NCBI GenBank assembly: GCA_032718565.1 | Contig: JAVGVS010000671.1 | Location: 62,001-126,000, forward strand | Direction: 5' to 3' | DNA: 64,000 bases | Source: Distichodus sexfasciatus | Lineage: Eukaryota > Chordata > Actinopteri > Characiformes > Distichodontidae | Shown here: positions 11,746 to 23,069 of the stretch, piece by piece | Position numbering within the stretch: position 1 is the first letter of the stretch | How the letters are laid out: every line of letters begins with the position of its first letter | Notes under the pieces: generated by a model | What the model saw: the letters and a program-made list of their open reading frames with translations, nothing else | The model's database searches: none | Told to the model about the DNA's origin: nothing | Made by a program: the position numbers and the translations under genes

Positions 11746-12514
11746 ATACGTAAGTACATGTATGTTAGACTTATGTTCACTCCAGCTGCAATCTTTGTGC
11801 AATCCTTCTGTAGAGTGAAGTTATTATTCCAGAGTGTGTGTGTGTGTGTGTGAGGACTGCAAAAGAAGAGGATAGTGACAGGACAGCTTTGGAATCTTAG
11901 GCCGGTCTAAAAGTTTGATCCAGTTTGATCTAACACAAGTTAAACCAAGCTTATAGGAAGCTGAAGCCCATCTCAGTCTGTCTGCCTTTCGTTCGGGGCG
12001 TAACCTCTCTTTTCTCCCTTTGTGCCTCTTGTCCCAGCTGCCTGAACTTATTTGGGGTTTTGTCCTGCCCCTGACCTCGGAGGAATGTCTGTAGACTCTC
12101 ACAGTGCCAGAAAGGGCTGCAGGGTAATGAAGTTTTGCTTCGATGGTTTGGTAGAAGTGCTGCTACGTGGTTTTTCGGTGGCTGAAGTGTCAGGCCCAGG
12201 CAGGGGGTTGAGACTGAAGTCTCAATTAGACTGTCTCTAATGGCAGTGATTTTCTGTACACAGGATTTGGGGAAACAAAGAAACAAAAATTTTCATGAAA
12301 AATGTTGTGACCCAAAAAATGTTGCATTGAAATGCAACATAGTATTTAGTCAGTGATGTATTGAGAATTCGGCTTTCACACTGAAGTAAAAGTAAAGATT
12401 ACTTCAGTAAAACAGTAGAAAGCAAAAATGCTTCTCATATTAAAAATACTTGTTTATTAAAAGTATACTGCTGGTATTTGTGTGTTTAATCATTATTACA
12501 AGAACGCTTGACTC

Positions 12515-13165
12515 AGGGCCTGTTTACACGTAGGTAGATATTGTGACATCACACGCCTGTCACACGCCCACACCGCCGCTCCGGCACCAGGACAAGTGCT
12601 GTTTCAGCACCAGGGACAACGATCGCTTGTCATCACCATGGACAGCTCCTGTTTACAAACATCGCTGACCACATGGAACCGGAGCCCCGCCCCTAACAAT
12701 GCACGGCTGGAACGACATCACTGGCTCATTGCGGGGAGAATAAAAGAACTCACCCACGGCGCGGCCCTGACGACTCCGACACCTGCACTTCCTCACGACG
12801 AACTCCACGAGCACAAGGACAGACTTCGACCTACCTTTCCCCCTCACGGACTTCCCCCTCACTTCGATTTACAATAAAAATGAGCCCCTCCGACTCATGT
12901 TAAACTTGCTCTGTTGTGTTTTGTGCATTTGTTCCATGGGTCCATAGGTACATGGCCACAATATTTTTATAAACAGATTTTTTATACGTTTTGGTCACCT
13001 CAAACAGATATTTTTTAAAACCCAATTCTGTGTTACCAAGTAAAGCGCAGTTTTCTTAAAACGATGACGCATTTACTTCTATTGTGCGCGTGCCATAAAT
13101 ACCTTACATACCACAAGTGGCAATGGTAACCATGACAACAAGAATCAGCGGGTCAACAACAATGG
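12515..13165. mobile_element. Harbinger-like element split by a solo LTR
   Basis: The left end reads GGCCTGTTTACACG...TAGAT and continues after the LTR as TTTTTATAAACAGAT, resembling the arm of the element at 2243-2935 when the LTR is removed. The right end is not found; it may have been lost where a Tc1 element begins at 13174. Confidence 0.5.
12542..12960 (+). mobile_element. Solo LTR, 419 bases
   Basis: Starts TGTGAC and ends GGCCACA, obeying the TG...CA rule, with short inverted ends TGTG/CACA. It is flanked by the 4-base repeat ATAT (12538-12541 and 12961-12964). A TATA-like AATAAAAGA lies at about 12740 and an AATAAA polyadenylation signal at 12873-12878, in the right order for a plus-strand LTR. 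There is no internal retroelement sequence, so it is a product of LTR-LTR recombination. Which retroelement lineage it belongs to cannot be told. A 93-codon open frame inside is not supported as a gene. Confidence 0.7.
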
Positions 13166-13173
13166 CGGGTGAT

Positions 13174-13711
13174 CAGTCAAAAGTTTTGACACACCTTCCC
13201 ATTTAATGTTTTTTCTTTATTCTCATTACTATTTACATTGTAGATTCTCACTAAAGGCATTAAAACTATGAATGAACTGTGTAAGGGCTATTTGACCCAG
13301 AAGGAGAGTGATGGAGTGCTGCGCCACATGGCCTGGCCTCCACGGTCACCTGACCAAACCCAATCGAGATGGTTTGGGATGAGATGGACCGCAGGGTGAA
13401 GGCAAAAGGGCCAACAAGTGCTCAGCACCTCTGGGAACGCCTTCAAGACTGTTGGAAAACCATTTCAGGTGACTACCTCATGAAGCTCATCGAGAGAATG
13501 CCAAGAGTGTGCAAAGCAGTGATCAAAGCAAAGGGTGGTTATTTTCAAGAATCTAAAATATAAAACATGTTTTGGGTTATTTCACACTTTTTATTTACTA
13601 CATAATTCCATATGTGTTCATTCATAGTGCCTTCAATGAGACTCTACAATGTAAATAGTCATGATAATAAAGAACATTGAATGTGTGCCCAAACTTTTGA
13701 CTGGTAGTGTA
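13174..13711 (+). mobile_element. Tc1/mariner remnant with transposase C-terminus
   Basis: Inverted ends CAGTCAAAAGTTTTGACACACC and GTGTGCCCAAACTTTTGACTGG mark a Tc1-like element reduced to about 540 bases. Codons 13369-13563 encode a 64-residue tail with VWDEMDRRV near its start and VIKAKGGYF near its end, typical of the C-terminal region of Tc1-family transposases. The catalytic DDE core is mostly missing, so it is dead. Confidence 0.85.
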
Positions 13712-14044
13712 CATGTCTTCATTTGACATTTGACATTTAGGCCCTAAATGTCTTAAAGTGCTTTAATTTTCTTACTTTCAAAATATAAGTCTCAACTTCC
13801 ATTAATTACTGAAGTGACGAGGACCATGCTGTGTCACAAATCACAACCCTGTTGGCAGGGAGTAATCAGAAAATGCTTGATTGTGTTGATTTAATGCAAC
13901 GTCTAGGATTTTGTGCCGTTAGTTAAATACAAGCCTGCAGGTCCCATCAGTGTCACTTCCTAAAAGGCAAATTCTGCTGCAAAATATTACAAAAGGCAAC
14001 TTTTATTCAGAATTGTAATCAACTACAGTACAGTGGTGAATGAG

Positions 14045-14490
14045 GCAGTTGGTAGTGTAACAGTTATGGATTTTAAGGTACAACTGAGGTATTCGATAAA
14101 GTGATTAAAGATTAAAGTGAGTCATTGTGAACACAGCACAGCACAGCAGGCACCACAACGAAGTGTGACCACCCCATCTGACCCATCCGTGAAGGAGCAG
14201 AGGGCAGCTGACACGAGAAGTGCCCGGGGAGCAGTGCTTGAGGGCAGTACCTTGCTCGTGAGTACCTTTACTGGTCCGGGATTCAATCAGGCGAGCTTCC
14301 GATGACGGGGCATGCTACCAACTGCTCTGAGCGGGGTGCCATCCCCAAGCACTGCACTGCCACCTGGGCTCTTAAAGAAAGCAGACCACTGCTCCTTCAC
14401 GGAGGGGTCAAATGCAGAGGTCTGTGGTGCACTGTGTGCTGTGCTGTGTTCACAGTGACTATAAATAACACAAATAATCACTCAATTACC
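14045..14490. repeat. SINE family A inserted into SINE family A
   Basis: A plus-strand head (14045-14095, GTTGGTAGTGTAACAG) is followed by a nearly complete minus-strand copy (about 14118-14322) and then by a plus-strand body (about 14325-14490, ATCCCCAAGCACTGC to AATAATCACTC). The simplest reading is that a minus copy inserted into a plus copy. The opposed copies could fold into a hairpin in RNA. Confidence 0.75.
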
Positions 14491-15501
14491 CTGAAGTACC
14501 GACACTCAGATACTACGCAGCTCATGTTTACAGCTCTTTATACAACTCTTTTCATTGTACTGTAATTAAAACAAGAGAAAAGGTTTAGAACTCAAGTGAA
14601 CAACATTTTAAAACCCTCTGCGGAGCAGTTACAGCGTGAGTCTGGGACCTTAAATCACGAATCGAATGTCAGCTTTATTTCTTTGCTTGTGTTTTCTAAA
14701 CACTTAATTTTTAAAAAGTTGAAAGTTTTGAAACCTCAACTGCTCTGCCCTATATATACACAATTCCCTGGGCCATCTTCACCACCTTGTTATTAGTTTA
14801 TTTACTAGGCCTCTACTCGGTTAATGATCTCTCGTCGTCTCTGTTCGACTGCTTTCCCCTGTGTGGCCGATCCATTCTGCTCTGTTGTCCCACTGTGCCT
14901 CCTGTAGAGCGCTGACTCGGTTCGGGTATCAGACCCATCGATCTAGAACGGCGTGAAGCGGACCGTCTGTCAGCGTGCAGCAGCGCCAGTTCCGGCTACA
15001 CACACACACACACACACACTGTGGCCCCCCTGCTCCTTGTTAAAGGCGGGATGCGGATCGTGCGAAATAAATACATCAAGTCTGCCGTAGAGATTGTCCA
15101 GAGACTCTGAATGTTCAATAATCTGTCTCCCACTTTTAAAATGTAATTGGTTTGCTCTAAAACACCCCTAGAGAATTATATCAGACCTGCACTGCTGCAC
15201 TTGAGCGCTGTTGTGCCTCTTATCTGCCCGGCTGTTTGTGATTGACACTCGTCCTGCAAGTAATAAGTGAAACGAAAGCGGCGTGTAAAGGAGAAGCTTT
15301 AACCTGCGACTATAATGACTGTCTGAAAACTTTGGGCTGTTGTACAGAGTGAAGAGGAGAACTGAAAGATTTATTGAGAGAGACTAGGCTAATACACACA
15401 CACACACACACACAACAAATTCATTTACAGCCTGACTGAGTAACCAGCAGACCAGACATCAAGATTTACATTAATTCATATTCTCTCTCTCTCTCTGAGT
15501 A

Positions 15502-16151
15502 ATATGTGACTCTGCACGGCAAAACCAGTCGCTTCTCTCAAATTTCCAAAATTGATGTTTTTATGAAAGGGCATAAATCAACCTTCAAAACGATACCTAT
15601 ATGGAATGAATCGGACGGCATATGACTGAGATATCAACATTCAAAGGAGTCGGGTTTCTCCTGTCACGCCAAGTGAGAAACGGAGAAATCTGCCTTTGAA
15701 GTTGACTATCGCCGTAGCACTCACAGACGCTTGGTGCGGTCGCGGCTACGTTTGCATTTACGGTAGCCTACGCTGCATTCACAGCCACACGGATAGCCTA
15801 CCTGCGTTAGGTTAACTGAACTCAGGAGACGAAGATGGATTCCGGAGAAATATCTGCACACTAGTCAACCTGTGGATTTACCGTAAATATTGGAGTAGAG
15901 CGGTCAAAACACAAACTTTGAACATTCTGCTGGAATTGAATTCCTCACCTCAAGAAAGTCACGTTTTTAGGATGGAAAGGGTAAGTTTTTCAGCGAAATT
16001 TATTCACAACAGTACAGTATAGACCTTCCACTGTTTCAAAACACTAAAAACAAAAAAATCCAAAATTTTACCCCACGCAACATAAACGCTCATTTTTTTC
16101 GGAAACCTCTGTTGCGACAAGCGACTGGTTTTGCCGTGGAGGGTCACATAT
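15502..16151. mobile_element. DNA transposon with inverted ends ATATGTGAC...
   Basis: Both ends share about 33 bases of inverted repeat (ATATGTGAC, then CACGGCAAAACCAGTCGCTT at 15516 onward and its complement near 16115-16134). The 650-base interior is GC-richer than its flanks and holds no transposase. The family is not identified. A good donor-like GGTAAGTTT occurs inside at about 15978. Confidence 0.75.
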
Positions 16152-16206
16152 TTGTAATGTAGATTTAAATACTATATATATACACACATATAAAAGCAAT
16201 CACTAG

Positions 16207-16973
16207 GGCCTGTGTCCGTCCACCAAACGTGTTTTTCTCACTGACAGCGCTCAAAAACCTCACTTCCAGAGCGCTTTCTCTAAGGCCTTATTGTTGATGA
16301 GTTACGAAAAGCACCATGTGGCACTTCTGCGTTCGTTCCTATTTCAACATGCTTCTTTGAGATCACTAGGTTAACCGACAGGACGGAGAGAAATCGCATC
16401 TTAGCATTAGTGGCAGCATTTCGAGACGAGATTGGGTACATAAAATCTTCTGCAGCATCTCCAGCTACATCGCCATTTGTACTGAGTTCTTGACAGTTTA
16501 CGCCTCCCCACCACCCCTTCCTCGAATTAGATTGGCTAGCAAGAGACAAGTGACGTGGACGAGCGCGGTGCTGTTCTAAAAGCTGAACGGATATCAACTT
16601 GAAGCTCTCGGAGCAAAAATCCAATGAGCTTCAGCGTTCAGAGCCAGTCAAAATCAATACACTGTCAAGGAGTCACTACAAATGGCGACGTAGCTGGAGC
16701 AGCTGGAGAAGATTTCATGCACCCAATCTCGTCCCGAAGATGTGAGAATCAAACGCTGCCACTAATGCTAAGATGCGATTTCTCTCCAACCTGTCGGCTA
16801 AACTAGCGATCTCAAGGAAACACGTTGAAATAGGAACGAACGTGGAAGTGCCCGACGGCGCTTTTCATAACTTAGCAAAACGAGCGCTGAGAGAAAGTGC
16901 AGAGAAAGGACTCTGCGAGGTGTGAGGTTTTGAGCGCTCTCAATAGGAAAAATGGGTTTCTTCGACACAGGCC
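16207..16973. mobile_element. Fold-back element with arms of about 300 bases
   Basis: The left arm (16207 to about 16500) is an imperfect reverse complement of the right arm (about 16660-16973). Ends are GGCCTGTGTC and GACACAGGCC. Shared inner words include GTTCGTTCCTATTTCAAC and AGAAATCGCATCTTAGCA. The two open frames here (114 codons on minus, 60 on plus) read the same arm twice and are not genes. The GGCC ends are Harbinger-like, but no 3-bp target duplication is clear. Confidence 0.85.
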
Positions 16974-16999
16974 TTTATACCACACAATTTAGCCTGTAT

Positions 17000-17555
17000 A
17001 ATTTTTATTGATATATGGAAATACTGTAGTTTATTTTCCCCGTCACGGTTTATCATCATCTTTAACAGAAAATTTTGTTTAAAGCAAATTTCTCATCTCA
17101 TGCAGTCTATATTGCATATTATTTTTATAGATTTTACTGTATTTGATATTCGGAGAGTAACTTGGCTACGGTTTCCCCCCTTCTCTCTCTTTCTCTCGCT
17201 CGCTCGCCATAATCATTTTAATCACTCCTGCGAATAGACTCTCTCTTGATAAATAACAGCCTGTTTCCGCTAAATGTTACGCTGCCCTAATAGATTTTTT
17301 ATTGTGACCAGAAGACATGTTTTTATTACAAGATTGCAGAACAGAATTTTAAACTCAGATCCCACTCCCACCTTCCTTCTGTTATTGGGAAAAACGGATA
17401 ATGTAAATGAGCGCAACACGTTCAGAAAATCTTTCGTCGATAGAAGAGCTTTAACCCTTCTTTTGTGCACGGTGTCCACTTGAAGAAACAACCGTTCAAC
17501 TTGATGTGCTGGTGTGTGTGGGGCAGGGGGCTTGAGATTACTGGGTGGGTATCAG
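17000..17555. other. Unassigned intronic sequence
   Basis: AT-rich with a short CT-rich stretch at about 17180-17208. No gene recognised; the opposed open frames at 17270-17490 have no protein signature. Confidence 0.5.
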
Positions 17556-17559
17556 CAAG

Positions 17560-17932
17560 GCCCTCACCATACGATATGTATCATGATACATGCGTCACGA
17601 TATGATTATATCACGATATATTGTGATACTTTACATACTGCGATATTCTACAGTTCACTGAAAATGTAAAACCAGAGCTGAAATGCACGTCGCTGTGTAC
17701 GATCTGGGTGGTGTTAATGAATCACATTACACCAATAAATCGGCCAAAACAACATAACTCAGAACTGAACTTTAACTTCATTGTCTTTGCATATTAACAC
17801 ACTGAACTACAGTAGTGTTGCCCAGTCAGTTATCTGAGGCTGCTTGTGGTGCATGATTCTTCCCCTCGAAAATATCGATGTAGTATACTGTGAAAGGAAA
17901 TATATTGATGTATTGATTTTTGGCACAGCCCT
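17560..17932. mobile_element. Old MITE remnant rich in CGATAT/ATATCG words
   Basis: Clusters of ACGATATG, CACGATATATTGTGAT and ATATCGATG with a right end GCACAGCCCTA fit the common fish MITE type whose ends read AGGGCTG. The left end is degenerate. Confidence 0.45.
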
Positions 17933-18528
17933 ACTTCAGATGTCATTGCCCAGGGGCCCTGGCAATCCGGCCCTGCCCACTTAGTCCCGCTTAGTCTGAG
18001 TGGTGGTCTGTGGGACAGAAGCAGTTGTATGGAGTCAGATTAGTGCCATATATATTTGTATGTGTATTTCTGGATTTACACCCGTAAAAAGAAAATTGCT
18101 CGCACTGAACACAATTTTCATTCTGTTCATACTGAACAGAAACACGCGTTACGTGATCCGTACTTGTATATGAAAAACATCTTGCAAATGTGAAACCAAA
18201 CATTTTTTACGCAGATAGAATGGTTTTCAAGCACAAAACCTGTATTCCAAATCTCCAAACTGCTCTCGCGCTCTTGCAAATACCAACCTACGAGTGCAAG
18301 TTCACGTTTGCGCGCACAAATAATTTTGGCACTAATCTGCCTAGAGCTTTGCAGAAAAATGTTTGCTCGCAGAGCCACCAATCAGATAAAGTCATTTTCT
18401 AGCCAGTCAGAAAGCTGCAAGTAAAGTTACGACCAATCCTGGCCTTCCAGTAGCATTACTCACTGAAGATGGCGAAGGGGCACGTACGGAAGCGTATTGC
18501 TGCCACGGCGTAAAAAAAATTATGTGGC

Positions 18529-18897
18529 TATCACATTAGAACGTATTAAATATCGCGTCAGAACGTATTAAACATCACATTTGAACGTATTAAATATCAC
18601 GTTAGAACGTATTAAATATCACGTTAGAACATTATTGAATATCGCGTTAGAACGTATTAAATATCACATCAGAATGTATTAAATATCACGTTAGAGCGTA
18701 TTACACATCACGTTAGAACATATTAAATATCACGTTAGAACGTATTAAATATCGCGTCAGAATGTATTAAACATCATGTTAGAACGTATTAAATATCACG
18801 TTAGAACGTTTTAAATATCACGTTAGAACGTATTAAATATCACGTTAGAACGTATTACACATCACGTTAGAACATATTAAATATCACGTTAGAACGT
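18529..18897. repeat. 22-bp satellite array
   Basis: About 17 head-to-tail units with consensus ACGTTAGAACGTATTAAATATC. Variation is mostly single substitutions (TCACATTAGA, TCGCGTCAGA), and some variants recur at spaced units, which suggests growth by block duplication. It lies directly before an ATCG-rich MITE remnant. Confidence 0.9.
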
Positions 18898-18904
18898 GAA
18901 TACG

Positions 18905-19055
18905 GCATAAAAATTCTAGAAACATCCCGGTAGTTACTACGGCTGCCCAATCAGCGTCCAACGTCAATTAATGTAGTAAAATTGATGGGACGCATCATGA
19001 TGCTTCGAGATATTGCACTGAATCGTAATCGGTTGGAATCGTGAGACCAGTCAAG
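18905..19055. mobile_element. MITE remnant, ATCG-rich family (copy 1)
   Basis: Shares words in order with 45655-45805: GGTAGTTACTAC / GGTAGTAACTAC, GCTGCCCAATC, ATGCTTCGAGATAT / ATGCATCGAGATAT, and CGTGAGACCAGT. A third piece is at about 59225-59325. No coding capacity. Confidence 0.6.
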
Positions 19056-19834
19056 GGAAATTGGAAAAAAAAAAGATTAATAATACATACTTAAAAATAA
19101 AAAAAAGTAGAAAAATTCATGGAGCATGAACATGGCGGAATCCAGAGTCAAGACGGAAAGTGTGGATGCTATTCATCCAAGAGATTCAGAGACGCAGAAG
19201 TATGTTATAAAGAAGCTGCTTCTATATAACACATACATCCTTATACATGCTGCCCTTTCAATATCTGACTGGACTCTCAAAGCTCTTTTTTCATTCTGTC
19301 GCAGGTGTCGCAGACATTATCAAAGCTTCAGCTGGAGACTGAACGCCCACGTGAACATGTCTCCAAGACGTTTAGTTTGTTCTCCTGCATATGGAAAGGC
19401 AGACCTGCAGACTGCAGCTGAGCCCCCGCCTCGCTCCGCAGCTCCTACAGGGACGCAGGAGGGTCATGGCTGTTTTATGGAAGTTTAAAACCTATCCAGT
19501 GCAATAAAAGTAAAGGTGCAATAACATTAAGGGGCCTACTCCTGGTTATTTGGGAGGGGATAGGGAATGTGAAAGTGACTTTTCAGTTATTAAAGTGTTT
19601 ATCACCGGAGGAGCGTGACTCGGGAGCGGGGCTGGCTGACTAAACTTCATCCCCAGTCTAACCTGGAACATGGCCGTAATGTTCGATCGTAAATGTAAAT
19701 GTCTGTATTCTAAAGGCCTGCCTGAGACACCACTGTGAATTCTTACGTAAGGGCTTCATATACAGTCTTGCATAAGTAGTTTTATAGCTGTGGAGTGTAA
19801 TATAGAAAAGATTTACGGAACGATAAATGTAACG

Positions 19835-20112
19835 AGGGCGGCACGGTGGCGCAGTGGTTAGCGCTGCCGCCTCACAGCGAGAAGGTCCTGGGTTCGGACC
19901 CTGGGGACAGCCGTAGAGTCTTTCTGTGTGGAGTTTGCATGCTTTCCCCGTGTTCGTGTGGATTTCCTCCGGGCGCTCCGGTTTCCTCCCACAGTCCAAA
20001 GGCATGCACTACAGGTGAATTGGCAACTCTAAATTGGCCCCGTAAGGTATGAATGTGAGTGTGAGTGTGTGCTGGTTGGTCCCCTCCTTGCGCCTGTAAA
20101 TCACTGTAAATT
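19835..20112 (+). repeat. tRNA-derived SINE, family B (plus copy)
   Basis: Starts GGGCGGCACGGTGGCGCAG, with A-box TGGCGCAGTGGTTAG and B-box GGGTTCGGACCC, followed by TTTCTGTGTGGAGTTTGCATG, TTTCCTCCCACAGTCC and CTCTAAATTGGCCCCG. The 3' end is shortened. This is the cleanest 5' part of the family in the window. Confidence 0.9.
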
Positions 20113-20349
20113 CACACACACACACACAGTGTCGTTTTCTTTTGCCCTCTACAGTTTTTCAAAAGTGAATTATTTATGACCTTAGGATAGCACATTAAAA
20201 TAAAGTCTGAGATTCTGACTTTTGTAGCTTTGTGAAGAAATTTGTTTGTGAGAACCATTCCTTTTAAAATAAAAAAGAAGAATTGAATGAAAAGTTCCCA
20301 GTTTTACTTAAAAATCTAAAAAAAGTAGAAAAATTTGCTTTTATTTACT

Positions 20350-21590
20350 AAGGTTGTGGTCTAGTGGATACTCGGCTCTGGACTAGGGATGGACCGTAAA
20401 TCAATCAAAAAGCAGGATCAGTGGCATTGGGCTGCATTTTTCTATGTTTGCGTATGCGTGCATGAACAATTCGTTATGCATCGGAAATGTTACTGCGGTA
20501 AAGCCTGTTTAGTATTGGACATTCGCGCTGATTCCTACATATTGAAATGACAACAAGCAGAACAAGCAACGCAACGCACTGCAAACCCAAAGGCAAGTTA
20601 TACACGATTGTACTGTTTAATTTCCTAAACAACGCCAGCTTTCACTCACAAACTGGGTTTCTCGCTGTCTTTGTTAGCTAGCTCGTTTCTCAGAGGGAAG
20701 TCAACATTCACTCCAGTTCAGTCAAATCTTCCCTTTTATTACAGAGAACGCTTATATTTTTGCTGATAAAGAACAGAACAAAAACAACCAGCGTTCTACT
20801 CACAGTGCAGCTGTTTACTTTATGTTTTCGGTGTTTCTTCCAAGACGCACGTTTGTCGCGTTATTGCGTGGAACGCCATCATGTCAGAAATGTAGTTCTC
20901 TCCCAGAAACGACTCCAAAATGAGTTATAGGCCAAAATGAATCCGAATTGGCTAAAATAAAAATGCCAAAATTAAGTATTTCTTTATTTTCAATTAATCA
21001 AAAAAATTCAAAAATACAGAAAAATACATTGTTTGTTATCAAACAATTTTATTCTATATCCAGATGGATTCCAAGTGCATGCTTCCATCTGCACTAACCT
21101 TATTTTTCTCCATAGTACTAAACCATAGAATATCTCTACATAATAAAAACTCTGCAAGCCAATAAAACAGACACCGTTCTTACTCTTTCTAGTAGTTAAG
21201 TCTACAATTTTAACACTTAATTCTGCAGCTGCAAGTCAGTTTTCATCAGAAATGGACTGATTCCAAGACTGTGTCAGCATTTACACAGCAGTGCAGGACG
21301 TCCTGAACACAACAACAAGGCAGGTATGGCTAACTTCTATACAAACACTATAATAAGCCTAAAAACAAAGCTATAGAAAAACATCCTAAATTCTCTTAGG
21401 GCTACAAAGGTTAAAAACTGGTATGGGATTGGTACTCGGGATCGGCCGATACTCAAAGCCCAAGCATCAGTATCGGAACTGAAAAAGTTGGATCGGTGCA
21501 TCCCTACTCTGGACCATGAGGTCTTGGGTTTGAATTCTAACTCCAGCACCACTATCATTGTACTATTAAAGAAAGCACCTCAGGGAGAAA
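20350..21590 (+). repeat. tRNA-derived SINE split by a hAT-like element
   Basis: The head GGTTGTGGTCTAGTGGATA...CTCTGGAC (20352-20383) rejoins CATGAGGTCTTGGGTTTGAATTC (from 21515) when the inserted element and one copy of its target duplication are removed. This gives A- and B-box-like tRNA words in the right spacing. Confidence 0.7.
20384..21506. mobile_element. hAT-like DNA transposon, 1123 bases, 8-bp target duplication
   Basis: Ends are TAGGGATGGACC and GGTGCATCCCTA. Both flanks carry the identical octamer CTCTGGAC (20376-20383 and 21507-21514), the target length typical of hAT elements. The interior has no transposase domain, so it is nonautonomous. The exact target duplication suggests it is among the younger insertions here. 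Confidence 0.85.
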
Positions 21591-21599
21591 AAAAACACA

Positions 21600-22520
21600 G
21601 CTCTGCGGCGTGTGTGTGCTGAAATATCCACAGGGCCATGTGAAATGAATGTGGTGCATTTCCAAGTCCTCTGAAGCATCATTTACTTCTCTGAAGTGCT
21701 TCAGTATCAGCGCTGCTATTCTTCACAGCAGACAGAGTGACTAAAGCCCACCTCCACTCTCATCGCTCACCCACACCACAGCCAAATTGGACATAACACT
21801 TTTTTAAAAAATGTATTATGTACAGCAAGAACAATGACCTCACAAATCAAACGGCCAGTGCCCTCCTCACTTAGTCCTACTCAGATAAACCGCAGGCCAG
21901 TCGATAGTTTTTTCAGCCGCTCACTTCACCCAGAAAAGTGAGTGTTGTTGCTTCGCTCCAAAAGACTTCACCCTGGTGCCAGACTTTTAGGGGATCTTGT
22001 CTGGGATTTTCACTGCTTCGTTATTTCATAAAAATAAACAGCAGAACGGCTCATTCTCCCACAGCCGCAGCGCTCTCCGAACAGAAAGGATGGTTTCAGA
22101 AGCAGAGAGGAGTTTTACTGCCCTCTAAATCTCCCATTGAAGAGAAAGCGGGAGAGAAAGAAAGATAGTGATTAAGGTGTAGGGAGACAGACATAGAGAC
22201 AGACTGATGTATAAATCCCAGCAGCTTTCACTTGTTCCACTCTGGCCATGCGGACGCGAGGAAGAGGCACTGCAGTTGGTGTATGAGTATTAATGGGCAC
22301 AGCAGACATTCTCTGCTCCAGCGTTTTACTGCCTGCATTTCAGCTGGATGATGTGTTCTCTTACTTTATTTCATCAGCATGCTGAGTGTGATGGAGTCTC
22401 AGGGACACGGACAAACACACACACACAGTCTCTCACACTCATAAGTCGTGTTTTTCTCTCTTTATGAGAGCCTTTAAATAACTTCCATAAAGACTTATTC
22501 CATAACGAATTAGGTAAATA
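21600..22520. other. Unassigned intronic sequence
   Basis: No gene or repeat family recognised. An open frame of 76 codons at 21938 has no domain or splice support. Confidence 0.5.
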
Positions 22521-22530
22521 ATACTACAGC

Positions 22531-23063
22531 TACAGTACTGTGCAAAAGTTTTAGGCAGGTGTGAAAAAATGCTGTAAACAAAGAATGCTTTCAGAAATAT
22601 AAATAATGATTGTTTACTTTTATCAATTTACAAAATGCAAAGTGAGCGAACAAAAGAAAAATCTAAATGAAATCAATATTTGGTGTTACTACATTTTGCC
22701 TTCAAACCAGAATCATCACTCTTATAGGTACATTTGCACAAAGTCAGGGATTTTGTAGGATTATAGTCATTATATAATTTTGTAGGATTATAGATCTGTG
22801 GTTAGTTCTCCAAGATGTTTGGAACAACCTACCAGCCGAGTTCCTTCAAAAACTGTGTGCAAGTGTACCTAGAAGAATTGATGCTGTTTTGAAGGCAAAG
22901 GGTGGTCACACCAAATATTGATCTGATTTAGATTTCTCTTTTGTTCGCTCACTTTGCATTTTGTTGATTGATGAAGATAAATGATTAACACTTCCATTTT
23001 TGAAAGCATTCTTTGTTTACAGCATTTTTTCACACCTGCCTAAAACTTTTGCACAGTACTGTA
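22531..23063. mobile_element. Tc1-like element with long inverted ends
   Basis: TACAGTACTGTGCAAAAGTT at the left is matched by its complement at the right, and the similarity runs inward for about 60 bases (AAATGCTGTAAACAAAGAATGC), with further paired words AAAATGCAAAGTGAGCGAACAAAAGA. At about 22800-22910 a degraded frame reads DVWNNLP...LKAKGGHT, the C-terminal signature of Tc1 transposases. TA at both ends fits Tc1 target choice. Confidence 0.85.
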
Positions 23064-23069
23064 CATCTC

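Noticed and set aside
16280..16806. Related open frames of 114 and 60 codons with shared words such as NGDVAG
   Set aside because: The similarity arises because both read the two arms of the same fold-back element.
19126..19488. 120-codon frame starting near MNMAESRVKTESVDAIHPRD
   Set aside because: Looks protein-like at its start, but it has no recognisable domain, no supporting context and ends in low-quality sequence; possibly a transposon remnant.
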